From IMG/VR virus record IMGVR_UViG_3300032238_000043, positions 1-26,011 of that record: a stretch of DNA of 26,011 nucleotides, one strand, 5' to 3'. This document shows positions 1 to 8,177 of the stretch, one piece after another. Each line of letters opens with the position of its first letter. Position 1 is the stretch's first letter. The stretch comes from a virus. Under the pieces are notes generated by a model, which saw only the letters and a program-made list of their open reading frames with translations, did no database searches and was not told the DNA's origin. A program made the translations under genes and the position numbers.

Positions 1-2284
1 CCAAGAATCGCAATATTGGATCGGCCTTGTTGGACATACTGTCCATCACAAACTCAGTGCCGTTTTGGATGTCTGCAATATTTAAATAGGCTGCATCCAT
101 CAGCGTCTCAAGATAGAAATGCCCTAGCTCGTGAATGATGGTTTCGGGCCCAGCATTGGATGCCTGACTCAAATCAATCACGCGAGTTGCTGGGTTGTAG
201 CTGCCAGCAACCTTCACCGACTTGCGACTAGCCAAGGGTTGCGATGGCTTAGGTGCGACTGCAACCGGCTCCGTTGGCGTAGGCGCTTGTTCGCTAGGGA
301 TGGCAACTTCAGGAGTTGGCACAGCTTCCTGAGTAGGCGCAACACTGGGAGCGGATTCCGGCGTCACCACCTGTTGCTCGACTCCAGCGAATCGAACGCC
401 ACTTTGCGCATGCCAGTCCATTGGCAGCATCTGCTCTTGAGCCGCATGGACAACCGCAAAATCGCGATACAGACTTGCAATAGTCTTGGCTTGCGTCTTT
501 TGAACAATGCCAGTAGCCACAAGCTGCTCAACAAACATGTCCTCTAGCTGCTTGGCAGACTTGACAAACGCATCATCTTCAGCCGCTTTGCTATCAATGA
601 CCTTTGCAGCCTCTTCAGCCATGGCTGGCAAGTTAGCCAACACTTCTTCTGCCTCCGCCAAGCTCAAGGTTTCCGGGTCAATCTTGATGTGCCGGACCAG
701 TTCCTTGCCTAGATCCGTTCGGGCAATCTTTTCCTGATAAACACCAGTGGGGATTTCGACAGTTTCGCCAGCAACGATCTTGGGGATTTGCGCCGCTAGC
801 TCTGGATATTGTTGAGCCAGTTCATCTGGGGTGATCTTTAGACTTCTGAGAACTTCGCTCAGAGCGTCGCCTTCTACGTGCAGGGTGCCTACGTCGTTGC
901 CATCGGCAGCCGCTTGAACGGCAGCCCTATAGGCTTCTGGATTGCGATCTTTTACCTTGTCGTCAGTAGCCGCCTGCTGAATATCCTTGAAGTGTTGAGC
1001 GCGCTTAACGCCAGCACGAGCCTCGTGAGCGTCGAGCATCAAGCGTTGACCAGGGCCAACACCGCCAAGGACTACCATGGCCAGTGCCGTTTTCTTGGCG
1101 ATAGCGATCAATCGCTCCGTCGTGTCCATAGGCTCGCCAGTTGGGCCGTAAGTTTCGCCACGAGCATATTGCTCCGCCTTGATGTTGGTGACCTCTTGCA
1201 AAATCTCGGTCATCACTTCAGCCGCACCACCAGTGACGTATTGCTTGACAAACTTACCAACGGCTCTAGACCCGGTTTTTTGGATCATCGACTCCGCTAC
1301 AGCCTTGGTAATCTGCTTCGATAACATCTTGCGAGCGCCAGTTGCCAAGCCAAACGTCAACTCCTCGCCGACTAGCTCTAGTGCGCCATTCACAAGGCCA
1401 ACACCGATAGCCGCACTTGCTGCCGCATCAGGGTCAAGGCCCATGCTGACCATATCCAAGTAGGCATTACCACCTTCGATAATGGCGGCTTGAGTAAACA
1501 CGGCTGTTCCAGTGCCCACAGCCGCACCAATCGCCGCACCCTGTGGAGTTCCAGTTAACGCACCGGCCTTCCCACCAAGCCAACCTGATGCAATAACGGC
1601 AGGAATGGTCGATGACATTTGGCCAATGACCTCGACAACGTTGTCGTAAATGCCAGAAGATTCGCCCATCTCCTGCAACCGACGATTCATCCATGCCGCA
1701 CGACGCTCGTCCTTAGCCGAATCCGGCTCACCGCCTAGCCGGGCAGCCAACATCTTGGCTCCAAGGTATCCTAGGTCGTTGGTCAACTGACCTTTTTCGT
1801 AAGGTGCTGATAGCTTTTGGAACGCACCCTCCGTCTTGTAGAGATTTTGCAAGCTATCGTGCGCGATATTTGCAAAGTTGATGTCGGCAAGCTGGTTGGA
1901 CATGACCGGATATTTCTTGGCCAACTCCAGCATCTTGATCTGCTTTTCGCGATCCAACTCCTCAGCGATTTGCAGTTGACTAGATGCGGCACTCGGGTCA
2001 ATACCAAGCCTAGATGCAATGCGCTGGGTCTCCCCTGCCGTATTCGGGTCAATTTGCGACGAGACTCGCAAAGACGTGACCATCTGCTGTTCAACAGAAG
2101 CCTGTCGAACGGCAGACATATCCCTAGCCACATCCGACATATAGTCCGACAAAGGGCGGATACCCTGTGGCTGTTGAGCAACAACCTTAGCCGGATCTTG
2201 AAATGCCCCCTCTGTCAGTCCTTGGGCGAGCAAATCAATGTTGAGGGTGGATGGTTGGAATGCGCCGCCATCAAGGGTTGACAT
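1..2284 (-). CDS. Giant virion (ejection/core-type) protein with HELGH metallopeptidase motif, 3' end missing
   Basis: I translated an uninterrupted frame of 761 codons from the ATG at 2284 to the window edge; no stop is reached, so the C-terminus lies outside. It starts 4 bp after the stop of the 806-residue gene. Residues about 215-310 are Gly/Ala-rich and hydrophobic, with a stretch containing EGGNAYLDMVSMG, a pattern common in very large podovirus virion proteins that may interact with membrane. Residues about 640-684 are a Pro/Ala/Thr/Glu-rich linker. After it comes ETIIHELGHFYLETL, with HELGH at residues 718-722 (positions 119-133), the HExxH signature of zinc metallopeptidases. By position (after gp14- and gp15-like genes) it occupies the place of T7 gp16, but I see no lytic transglycosylase motif in the visible part. 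Being a virion protein is inference from size and order; the peptidase call rests on the motif and its setting. Confidence 0.8.
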   Translation of the reverse strand, partial: MSTLDGGAFQPSTLNIDLLAQGLTEGAFQDPAKVVAQQPQGIRPLSDYMSDVARDMSAVRQASVEQQMVTSLRVSSQIDPNTAGETQRIASRLGIDPSAASSQLQIAEELDREKQIKMLELAKKYPVMSNQLADINFANIAHDSLQNLYKTEGAFQKLSAPYEKGQLTNDLGYLGAKMLAARLGGEPDSAKDERRAAWMNRRLQEMGESSGIYDNVVEVIGQMSSTIPAVIASGWLGGKAGALTGTPQGAAIGAAVGTGTAVFTQAAIIEGGNAYLDMVSMGLDPDAAASAAIGVGLVNGALELVGEELTFGLATGARKMLSKQITKAVAESMIQKTGSRAVGKFVKQYVTGGAAEVMTEILQEVTNIKAEQYARGETYGPTGEPMDTTERLIAIAKKTALAMVVLGGVGPGQRLMLDAHEARAGVKRAQHFKDIQQAATDDKVKDRNPEAYRAAVQAAADGNDVGTLHVEGDALSEVLRSLKITPDELAQQYPELAAQIPKIVAGETVEIPTGVYQEKIARTDLGKELVRHIKIDPETLSLAEAEEVLANLPAMAEEAAKVIDSKAAEDDAFVKSAKQLEDMFVEQLVATGIVQKTQAKTIASLYRDFAVVHAAQEQMLPMDWHAQSGVRFAGVEQQVVTPESAPSVAPTQEAVPTPEVAIPSEQAPTPTEPVAVAPKPSQPLASRKSVKVAGSYNPATRVIDLSQASNAGPETIIHELGHFYLETLMDAAYLNIADIQNGTEFVMDSMSNKADPILRFL

Positions 2285-2288
2285 AGAA

Positions 2289-4709
2289 TTACTTTGCCAG
2301 TTTCGGGTTGCTCTCGCGCACGTACTTCAGAATCGGGATGTATTGTTCGCGCAACGCTTCAGTGGAAATATTGTTCTTGGTCACGTTCACGTTGGCGTTT
2401 TGCAGCACATGCCGAAAGTAGGCCGGATCAACGTCATCTGGCTTGCTAAAAAACATTCGCATTGCCGACTCAACAGAGATGGCAGTGTCTACATCAACTC
2501 CGCCGGTAGCTTCGCGCAAGGCATCGTAAAACGGCTTGCCACCAACCTTTTGACGGATTTGATTTGGAGTAGGGAGTGACATGCCTTCCAAAATGACCTG
2601 CTCTTGAATAGCTGCAAAAGCCATGGCCGTCATTTCGGTTTTTCGGTACCCAGAATCGGCACGGTATCCACCACCAAATCTGGGATCGCTCAAACCTTTA
2701 AGGCGCTCTTCAATTTCAGAGGCCGTCATTCCAAGCGCATGTTGCGCATCAATAACGTTGATGGTTGCAAGTTTGGGATCAACGTTATTTTTAACTTGGA
2801 TTCCAGCATCCAAAAGTTTAGTGGAGACATTATTTGCAATGTCGTTCAACCGCCGTTGACGGGCTTGGTCATAAATCTCTACGCGCATCTCCATGTTGTC
2901 TGGGATACGCTGGCTTGGATTTTTGGCATCAGCATTTAACTGACTAATTGTTTTTTTAGCGCCAAGCAACTCTTCAGGAGGAATCTCCCTCAACTTGTAG
3001 ATTGTCCCAGACTTGGTGGTAAACTCTAGTTCGCCACGCTCTTGCGGACTTAACCCAGATATAATCACGGGTTTAGATTCAGGGCCAACAGGCTCCATAA
3101 CTTGCTCAATAAGTTTTGGAGTCGAAATATCTGGATCGGCTAAACGGGATTTCCAATAGTTGTTCTTGATCCGCAAAAATCTGGCTTGATGTTCTGGATC
3201 TTGCCCACTTCCAATAATTTTGTACCCAGCATTGATCGCCGCCTCTTGAAGCAAATCTTCTTGCAACGCCTTTTGCATGTCGTTTGGCGTTGCTCGATTT
3301 TGAGCGGTCGCAATCTTGCGAATGGCCCATGACATATCGTCGCGACTTAGCTTGGTAAAATACTGAGAAGTAAAGTCGTTTGCATCCAACGACCTCCATT
3401 CTTTATCAGTATAGCCTCGCAACTGGCCAAGGACATTTTGATTGGTCGCAATGTCTCGCGTTGCACTGTACTTGGCAAGATCATCCGATTTGCCATAGGC
3501 TTTAGCTTCTTCGTGAAGATCAATGTTGTCGGACAGGTTTTGGGTTGGATTGTCATTCAACCACTTGACCCCACGAGCTAGAACGTCGTTGCCCTCACGA
3601 ACGTATCTCTCATCTTCCTTGGCCATGATGGCCGAAACGGTGTCGATAGCGCGCAACCCAACGGCAGTCGAAATAGACTTATCGTTGATCTGGGCGTACA
3701 GATTGGTGATGGCTTCGTAACCTTGCGAAATGCGTTGCGATCTTTCGGATGTCTTGATGTCTGAATACGACCCAGTTGAAGCCGATGGTTTGGAAGCCAT
3801 CAACTGCAATCCCAGGGAAGCGCCCTCATCCTTGTCAACATACTTCCTGATGGTTGCTCCCAGGGCGGACTTGGCAGATTCGCTAATCTCACCGGAATCC
3901 TTGATCTTGTCAAAATACTCAGATGCGCCCTTGGAATCTTCGTTGCTCAGGTAGCTGTTGATGGCATCTGAATGGAGTTGGGTAGTTTCATCTAGCATCA
4001 TCAGTCGATGCTGATCGGAACCAATTGGTATCCCTTGCAACTGTGCCAGATGATTTACGTTGTCGCGAATTGTGTTGCGAAACGTGGTGTAGCCAGCTTG
4101 AATCTTTGGATCGGTGCTTTGAAGCGCCATCACAGCATCGTTGCGCGAAGCATTGATGTGAGCCTTGGTCGCTTGAATATCGCTATTCTTAGCCTCCGAG
4201 CTAAAGTGGCCATCTACATGCGACATGAAGTCAATGCGGCGGCGTGCAATATTGTATCGCCAGTTGTTGCGTTGAGTCTCGTTTTGCAGCGAGTCCTCCG
4301 TTGCTTTTGCTTGCTTGTCGAACGCTTCAATAGTGGATGATCGAGTATCAATGGCTCCCTGGCCTTTTTTATTCAGGTAGCCCTTTTCGGGATCTTGCAA
4401 TAGTGCCCGGCTAAACTCCGAGAAAGCAGCATCCGCCTCCTTGGTCTTGGAGTCATCAATGCGATCTTGCGTGCGCATAGCCGCCTGAGCCTTGCGCTCG
4501 GCTTCCTGTGCCTGCAACCGTTCGACAGCACGCATATCGCCGGAGAAGCTCATGGCCCCTTGGCCTAGGCGTTCCATGCCAGCGCCCAACTTTTCGATTT
4601 GCTGGGATTGAGTCTCTACATAAGGCTGCACACCAGGAGCCTGCATGGCAGGCATTTGCACTGGGCGAAGCTGCTCAGAAGGCACAAAAAGGTTGGGGAC
4701 TTTAGGCAT
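2289..4709 (-). CDS. Internal virion protein, T7 gp15-like by position (806 aa)
   Basis: A single 806-residue frame that begins MPKVPNLFVPSEQ, with ATG 2 bp after the stop of the preceding gene (TAATCATG). Residues about 30-150 are rich in Gln, Glu, Lys and Ala and look helical or coiled-coil; the rest is mostly alpha-helical and hydrophilic, with no signal peptide, membrane segment or catalytic motif that I can recognise. T7 gp15 has 747 residues and lies between gp14 and gp16; this protein has similar size and lies between a gp14-like gene and a giant protein, so I infer that it is an ejected core protein acting in DNA delivery. Sequence identity to gp15 is not evident by eye, and the assignment rests on order and composition. 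No strong ribosome site precedes it, so translation is probably coupled to the upstream gene. Confidence 0.75.
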   Translation of the reverse strand: MPKVPNLFVPSEQLRPVQMPAMQAPGVQPYVETQSQQIEKLGAGMERLGQGAMSFSGDMRAVERLQAQEAERKAQAAMRTQDRIDDSKTKEADAAFSEFSRALLQDPEKGYLNKKGQGAIDTRSSTIEAFDKQAKATEDSLQNETQRNNWRYNIARRRIDFMSHVDGHFSSEAKNSDIQATKAHINASRNDAVMALQSTDPKIQAGYTTFRNTIRDNVNHLAQLQGIPIGSDQHRLMMLDETTQLHSDAINSYLSNEDSKGASEYFDKIKDSGEISESAKSALGATIRKYVDKDEGASLGLQLMASKPSASTGSYSDIKTSERSQRISQGYEAITNLYAQINDKSISTAVGLRAIDTVSAIMAKEDERYVREGNDVLARGVKWLNDNPTQNLSDNIDLHEEAKAYGKSDDLAKYSATRDIATNQNVLGQLRGYTDKEWRSLDANDFTSQYFTKLSRDDMSWAIRKIATAQNRATPNDMQKALQEDLLQEAAINAGYKIIGSGQDPEHQARFLRIKNNYWKSRLADPDISTPKLIEQVMEPVGPESKPVIISGLSPQERGELEFTTKSGTIYKLREIPPEELLGAKKTISQLNADAKNPSQRIPDNMEMRVEIYDQARQRRLNDIANNVSTKLLDAGIQVKNNVDPKLATINVIDAQHALGMTASEIEERLKGLSDPRFGGGYRADSGYRKTEMTAMAFAAIQEQVILEGMSLPTPNQIRQKVGGKPFYDALREATGGVDVDTAISVESAMRMFFSKPDDVDPAYFRHVLQNANVNVTKNNISTEALREQYIPILKYVRESNPKLAK

Positions 4710-4711
4710 GA

Positions 4712-5407
4712 TTATCGGTTGTAGTATTGCGAGATGCGTTCGGATTGAGCCCAGTTGGCAGCTACCGTCCCGGCGCTACCCATCAAACTGCCAGTGATCC
4801 CCATCCAAGGCTGGTTATTACGAGCCGAACGGTAGAGGTTTTGGGCGGATACACCCTGCATCAGCCCTTGAGCCCGGTAGTTGGCGGCTTGCATTCTGGC
4901 GGCTGAAGCAGCACGAACTCGATTACTGTTGATGGTAAGTGAGTCTACCTGCTTGACGTATTCCATGGAAGCCATGGTTTCGGCTGCACTTCCAACGCCT
5001 GCTTGGATACCGGAAGCGGCTTGAACAACCTGTTGAGACGCCTTGGCCTGTCCGGCGCGCATGGTGTATTGACCAATCTCGCGCTCACCGGCTTGCATAA
5101 TGCTCTGGGCTTCCTCTTCAGCCATGCGAGCATTGATGTTCGACATGGTTTGCTGATACTCCAGGTTTTTAGCCTGGGACTTCATCTGGTAGGATTGGCT
5201 CTTGGCGGCGTAAAAGCTCCCTACAGCCCCTGTCAGCGCGCCAAACATCTGGAGGATCAACCCGGCCGATTGGATGTCTCCTAGGCGATCGTGGGGCGCG
5301 CCAGGGGTCGAGGTGTCCATGGTCCTCATGGATGCGCCGGGGGCCAATGGATTCGGCGACGACCTTGGAGTTACGAATCGTGCATACTCAGGATATTGAT
5401 ATGGCAT
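4712..5407 (-). CDS. Internal virion protein, T7 gp14-like (231 aa)
   Basis: The 231-residue product has a Pro-rich N-terminus (MPYQYPEYARFVTP), a short hydrophobic Gly/Ala segment at about residues 46-66 (AGLILQMFGALTGAVGSFYA), then a long helical Ala/Gln/Arg-rich part containing AAKSQSYQMKSQAKNLEYQ and INARMAEEEAQSIMQAGERE. This arrangement is typical of the small internal core protein of T7-like phages, which joins the core and is ejected into the cell envelope. The gene lies directly after tail tubular protein B and before the gp15-like gene, as in T7. The ATG at 5407 follows GGACGATACAAA, a weak ribosome site, 35 bp after the preceding stop. Function is inferred from composition and order; I am fairly sure of the class. 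Confidence 0.8.
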   Translation of the reverse strand: MPYQYPEYARFVTPRSSPNPLAPGASMRTMDTSTPGAPHDRLGDIQSAGLILQMFGALTGAVGSFYAAKSQSYQMKSQAKNLEYQQTMSNINARMAEEEAQSIMQAGEREIGQYTMRAGQAKASQQVVQAASGIQAGVGSAAETMASMEYVKQVDSLTINSNRVRAASAARMQAANYRAQGLMQGVSAQNLYRSARNNQPWMGITGSLMGSAGTVAANWAQSERISQYYNR

Positions 5408-5432
5408 TTTGTATCGTCCAATCAGTAGATCG

Positions 5433-5454
5433 GTAGGTGTTTTTATCCACCTAC
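5433..5454 (-). other. Short inverted repeat spanning the stop of tail tubular protein B
   Basis: A 7-bp perfect inverted repeat (GTAGGTG / CACCTAC) with an 8-base A/T-rich spacer covers the stop codon at 5443-5445. There is no following T run on the minus strand, so it is not a standard intrinsic terminator. It could protect or process the messenger RNA, or be chance. Confidence 0.35.
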
Positions 5455-8175
5455 GGCAACTTCAAGAGTCAAACCGACAACGGAAAGGGGTAGGGGATTG
5501 GTTTGGCGAATCCAAATCTGGCCACTGGTAGTCCAGCTTGGAGTCAATAGAACCTGGATCTCGTCCGTCTTGAGGGTGGGCGTCGTCTCGTACGGATCAA
5601 AGGGAACAAGATTGTCGGTATCAGGCCCAATGCTGATGCCGGACGACCGATAGAGGCGCAACCAAGCCTTGTTGAGATTCTTGGTCCGGCCCTGCCCGTA
5701 TCCATCAATCTGCATGGTTACCGGCAACGTCTGCAAATCGGCAACAATCGGCAACCCAACTGTGACGATGGACGCCGCCGAATCCAAGGTAATCGCTCCG
5801 TTCGACACCACCTTTTGTGACTGCACCTTGCCATCGGCCAACACGTTTACCGTGCGCCCATTCAAATGCGTCAAGTTCGATACGGTCGTAACCGGGCTGC
5901 CAAAGGTTTGCGTCAACCCGCTATCCACGAAGAAGCTGGTTGCAATACTGGTGAACGCCATCGTGGACATGCGCTCGACGTAGCGGACCGTGCTGCCGCC
6001 AATCGTTCTAGCCACGATCACGTAGAGTCGATCCTCTTCGCCCTCGCTAACGGATGCACAGGATTCGATCACATCGCCGCCAGTATCGTGCTGGTGCCAT
6101 GCGCCAACCTGCTCTTCAGGGATGTAGGTCAGCCCTAGCAACTTGCCAGTGCTCGACACAAACCACAAGACAGGGTTGGGAGCCTTGCTGTAGGTCATGT
6201 CCTTGATGGTAAACCCATCGAACAAGTGCCCGGCTCGGATCGAAAGGTCTCCAGTGATGTAGCTCTGAGCTTGCCAGTTGTAGCCCAACTCGCGCACATG
6301 GCCGCCACGATTGGCGCAATACACTAGCGCATTGTTGACCACGCTAGGCTGCACGTTGCTAGCGCCGATATACGACTGTGGTCGAACGGCTACCGTGCTC
6401 GGAGTCAAGGCATCCGAGTTGACGCTAGTCACCCGCCATTCGGCTGCATTCGTCAGCAAGATCAACTGGTTTAGCGGAACGATATGCCGAATCGTGTTGG
6501 CTTCTCGCGCCGATACCTTGAAGTAGATGCGATCCGAATCCTTGACCGGGATGCCATAGGATATGTTGGATTCCGTGCCAGATCGCGTCATCCAAATGCT
6601 CTGAGGATCGGTGGTTGTCCCGGCAAAGCACCGACGTTGCTCAAAGTAGCTGACCGCACCAGGGTAGTTGTATTGGGTAGCTAGCGAGGTGTTGTCTACA
6701 ATGGGAATGGTCGTTCCCATGTCTGGAGCAATGTTGTCGTCTCTGAAGGTTACCGTATCGCTTTGGCCAAGGTAGCCAAACAAACCAGACTGCTCTTTGT
6801 AGATGTTGTATCTGACGGCAGAATTTACTACGCTCCACACTAAAGTGTTGTAGCTGCCAACAACGTATAGGTTGTTGTTGACCGAGACTTCAGATGAAGG
6901 CAGTGATTCGTTGCCGTTGCTGTCAACAGCCGTCACCTTGTATTTTTGAGTAATGTCGCTAGTGACAGCCGTCCTAGAAATAGAGCCGTTTTGATAGAGA
7001 GTTAGGCTGTGGATTCCGGTTCCAGTAGACGAAAATGTTTTGATCGTAGCAGCCAAACTATCGGCAATGCTGAACCGATTATTGGCCGGGTCGCTATTGC
7101 GAACTACATAAGTAACATTTGGCAGGAAAGTTCCACCGGCCGACACGGTTGGAAGATTTGCTGTTGTAGTAAACCTAATCTTTGTGCCATTGACTAGCGT
7201 ATGCCCAGTCCAAGTGACGTATTGAGTTCCGCTTGCAAATGTGACCGTAAATGTGGTGTTGAATAAAGATCCGCCAGCGTAATCACGAAGAGTGATTGAT
7301 CCAGTGCTTGCAGTAATGGTATCAATAACCCAGTTGCGACCATCTAGATACGAAAGCCCACTGCCAACAATTGTCAAGTAATCGCCAACAATCAAATCAA
7401 TGTTTGCTGGTAACGTTGTCAACAAAGAATTGGTTAGCGCTGGTGGAGCAAACGGATGTTGAGCAATAGTTGAGATGTTGTAGTATTGCCCAGGAGTCGC
7501 CGTCACCTGCAAACTTGTTGGAGCAGGAAGGCTAGGGGCAAAACTGATCTGGCTGAAAACCCACTGAGTAGCGCCGTATCGACGCAACTCCATAGGGGGA
7601 TATTTGGGATGCACCAGAGTTAGCACATCCCCAGATTGCACATAGTGAATGTCGAAATAGTCGATTGTCGAGTAGTCGTAATTGTTCGGGATCTCGAAAA
7701 TATTGACCCCGCCTTCAATCGGCTGAGGATACCAATAGGTAGGGCTAGCAGACGGGGTTTGCCCGGTTCCGTTTTGGATGCAGTAGTAGTCTACGCCCGA
7801 GTAGCTGGCCAAATCGCCAACTACATATGACTGCCCAGCCAAATACGCGCTTGCCGTCGTCGTCAACGTTCCTGCTGCCGTGTGAAACCTAAAGTATCCA
7901 TTGGTTGCAGACGCACCCCGACTACCCAACTCGATTACCAGCGTATCCGTTGGGCTGTAGGCGAACGGAATCAAGCGCGCCTTCCTAGATGCAGTCTTGG
8001 TCGCGCGCACGAACTCAAACCCAGGGCGCATCTGGGCCGGTCCCTGTGGCTTCACGATGAAGTTGCGAATCTTGGCGGCACCCGACTGGAAGTGAGTGTC
8101 GTCAATACGCCCGAACATCTCCGGGCTAACTTCGCCACCGGCAAACGACCGTTGGAACGTGCGCGTGTTGACCAT
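5443..8175 (-). CDS. Tail tubular protein B (T7 gp12-like nozzle), with added beta modules (910 aa)
   Basis: The start is the ATG at 8175, 2 bp after the preceding stop; an upstream in-frame TTG at 8196 is less likely because it lacks context and overlaps the neighbour. The N-terminus MVNTRTFQRSFAGGEVSPEM and the following RNFIVKPQGPAQMRPGFEFV are the typical opening of podovirus tail nozzle proteins, which form the distal tail tube. At 910 residues it is longer than T7 gp12 (794). Extra modules are visible: residues about 108-150 (YLAGQSYVVGDLASYSGVDY then YC and GTGQTP) resemble small carbohydrate-binding repeats; residues about 309-393 form a beta module also present in the cement paralogue at 11407-12123; residues about 405-480 (KYKVTAVDSNGNES) look fibronectin-III-like. 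The core after residue 500 (YFEQRRCFAG, LTNAAEWRV) is characteristic of the family. It follows tubular protein A, as in T7. Confidence 0.92.
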   Translation of the reverse strand: MVNTRTFQRSFAGGEVSPEMFGRIDDTHFQSGAAKIRNFIVKPQGPAQMRPGFEFVRATKTASRKARLIPFAYSPTDTLVIELGSRGASATNGYFRFHTAAGTLTTTASAYLAGQSYVVGDLASYSGVDYYCIQNGTGQTPSASPTYWYPQPIEGGVNIFEIPNNYDYSTIDYFDIHYVQSGDVLTLVHPKYPPMELRRYGATQWVFSQISFAPSLPAPTSLQVTATPGQYYNISTIAQHPFAPPALTNSLLTTLPANIDLIVGDYLTIVGSGLSYLDGRNWVIDTITASTGSITLRDYAGGSLFNTTFTVTFASGTQYVTWTGHTLVNGTKIRFTTTANLPTVSAGGTFLPNVTYVVRNSDPANNRFSIADSLAATIKTFSSTGTGIHSLTLYQNGSISRTAVTSDITQKYKVTAVDSNGNESLPSSEVSVNNNLYVVGSYNTLVWSVVNSAVRYNIYKEQSGLFGYLGQSDTVTFRDDNIAPDMGTTIPIVDNTSLATQYNYPGAVSYFEQRRCFAGTTTDPQSIWMTRSGTESNISYGIPVKDSDRIYFKVSAREANTIRHIVPLNQLILLTNAAEWRVTSVNSDALTPSTVAVRPQSYIGASNVQPSVVNNALVYCANRGGHVRELGYNWQAQSYITGDLSIRAGHLFDGFTIKDMTYSKAPNPVLWFVSSTGKLLGLTYIPEEQVGAWHQHDTGGDVIESCASVSEGEEDRLYVIVARTIGGSTVRYVERMSTMAFTSIATSFFVDSGLTQTFGSPVTTVSNLTHLNGRTVNVLADGKVQSQKVVSNGAITLDSAASIVTVGLPIVADLQTLPVTMQIDGYGQGRTKNLNKAWLRLYRSSGISIGPDTDNLVPFDPYETTPTLKTDEIQVLLTPSWTTSGQIWIRQTNPLPLSVVGLTLEVAVGG

Positions 8176-8177
8176 GA

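Noticed and set aside
878-1324. Plus-strand open frame of 148 codons
   Set aside because: Antisense to the giant virion protein gene; no ribosome site or motif.
1783-2184. Minus-strand open frame of 133 codons
   Set aside because: Out of frame inside the giant virion protein gene, which reads through this entire stretch with a sensible protein.
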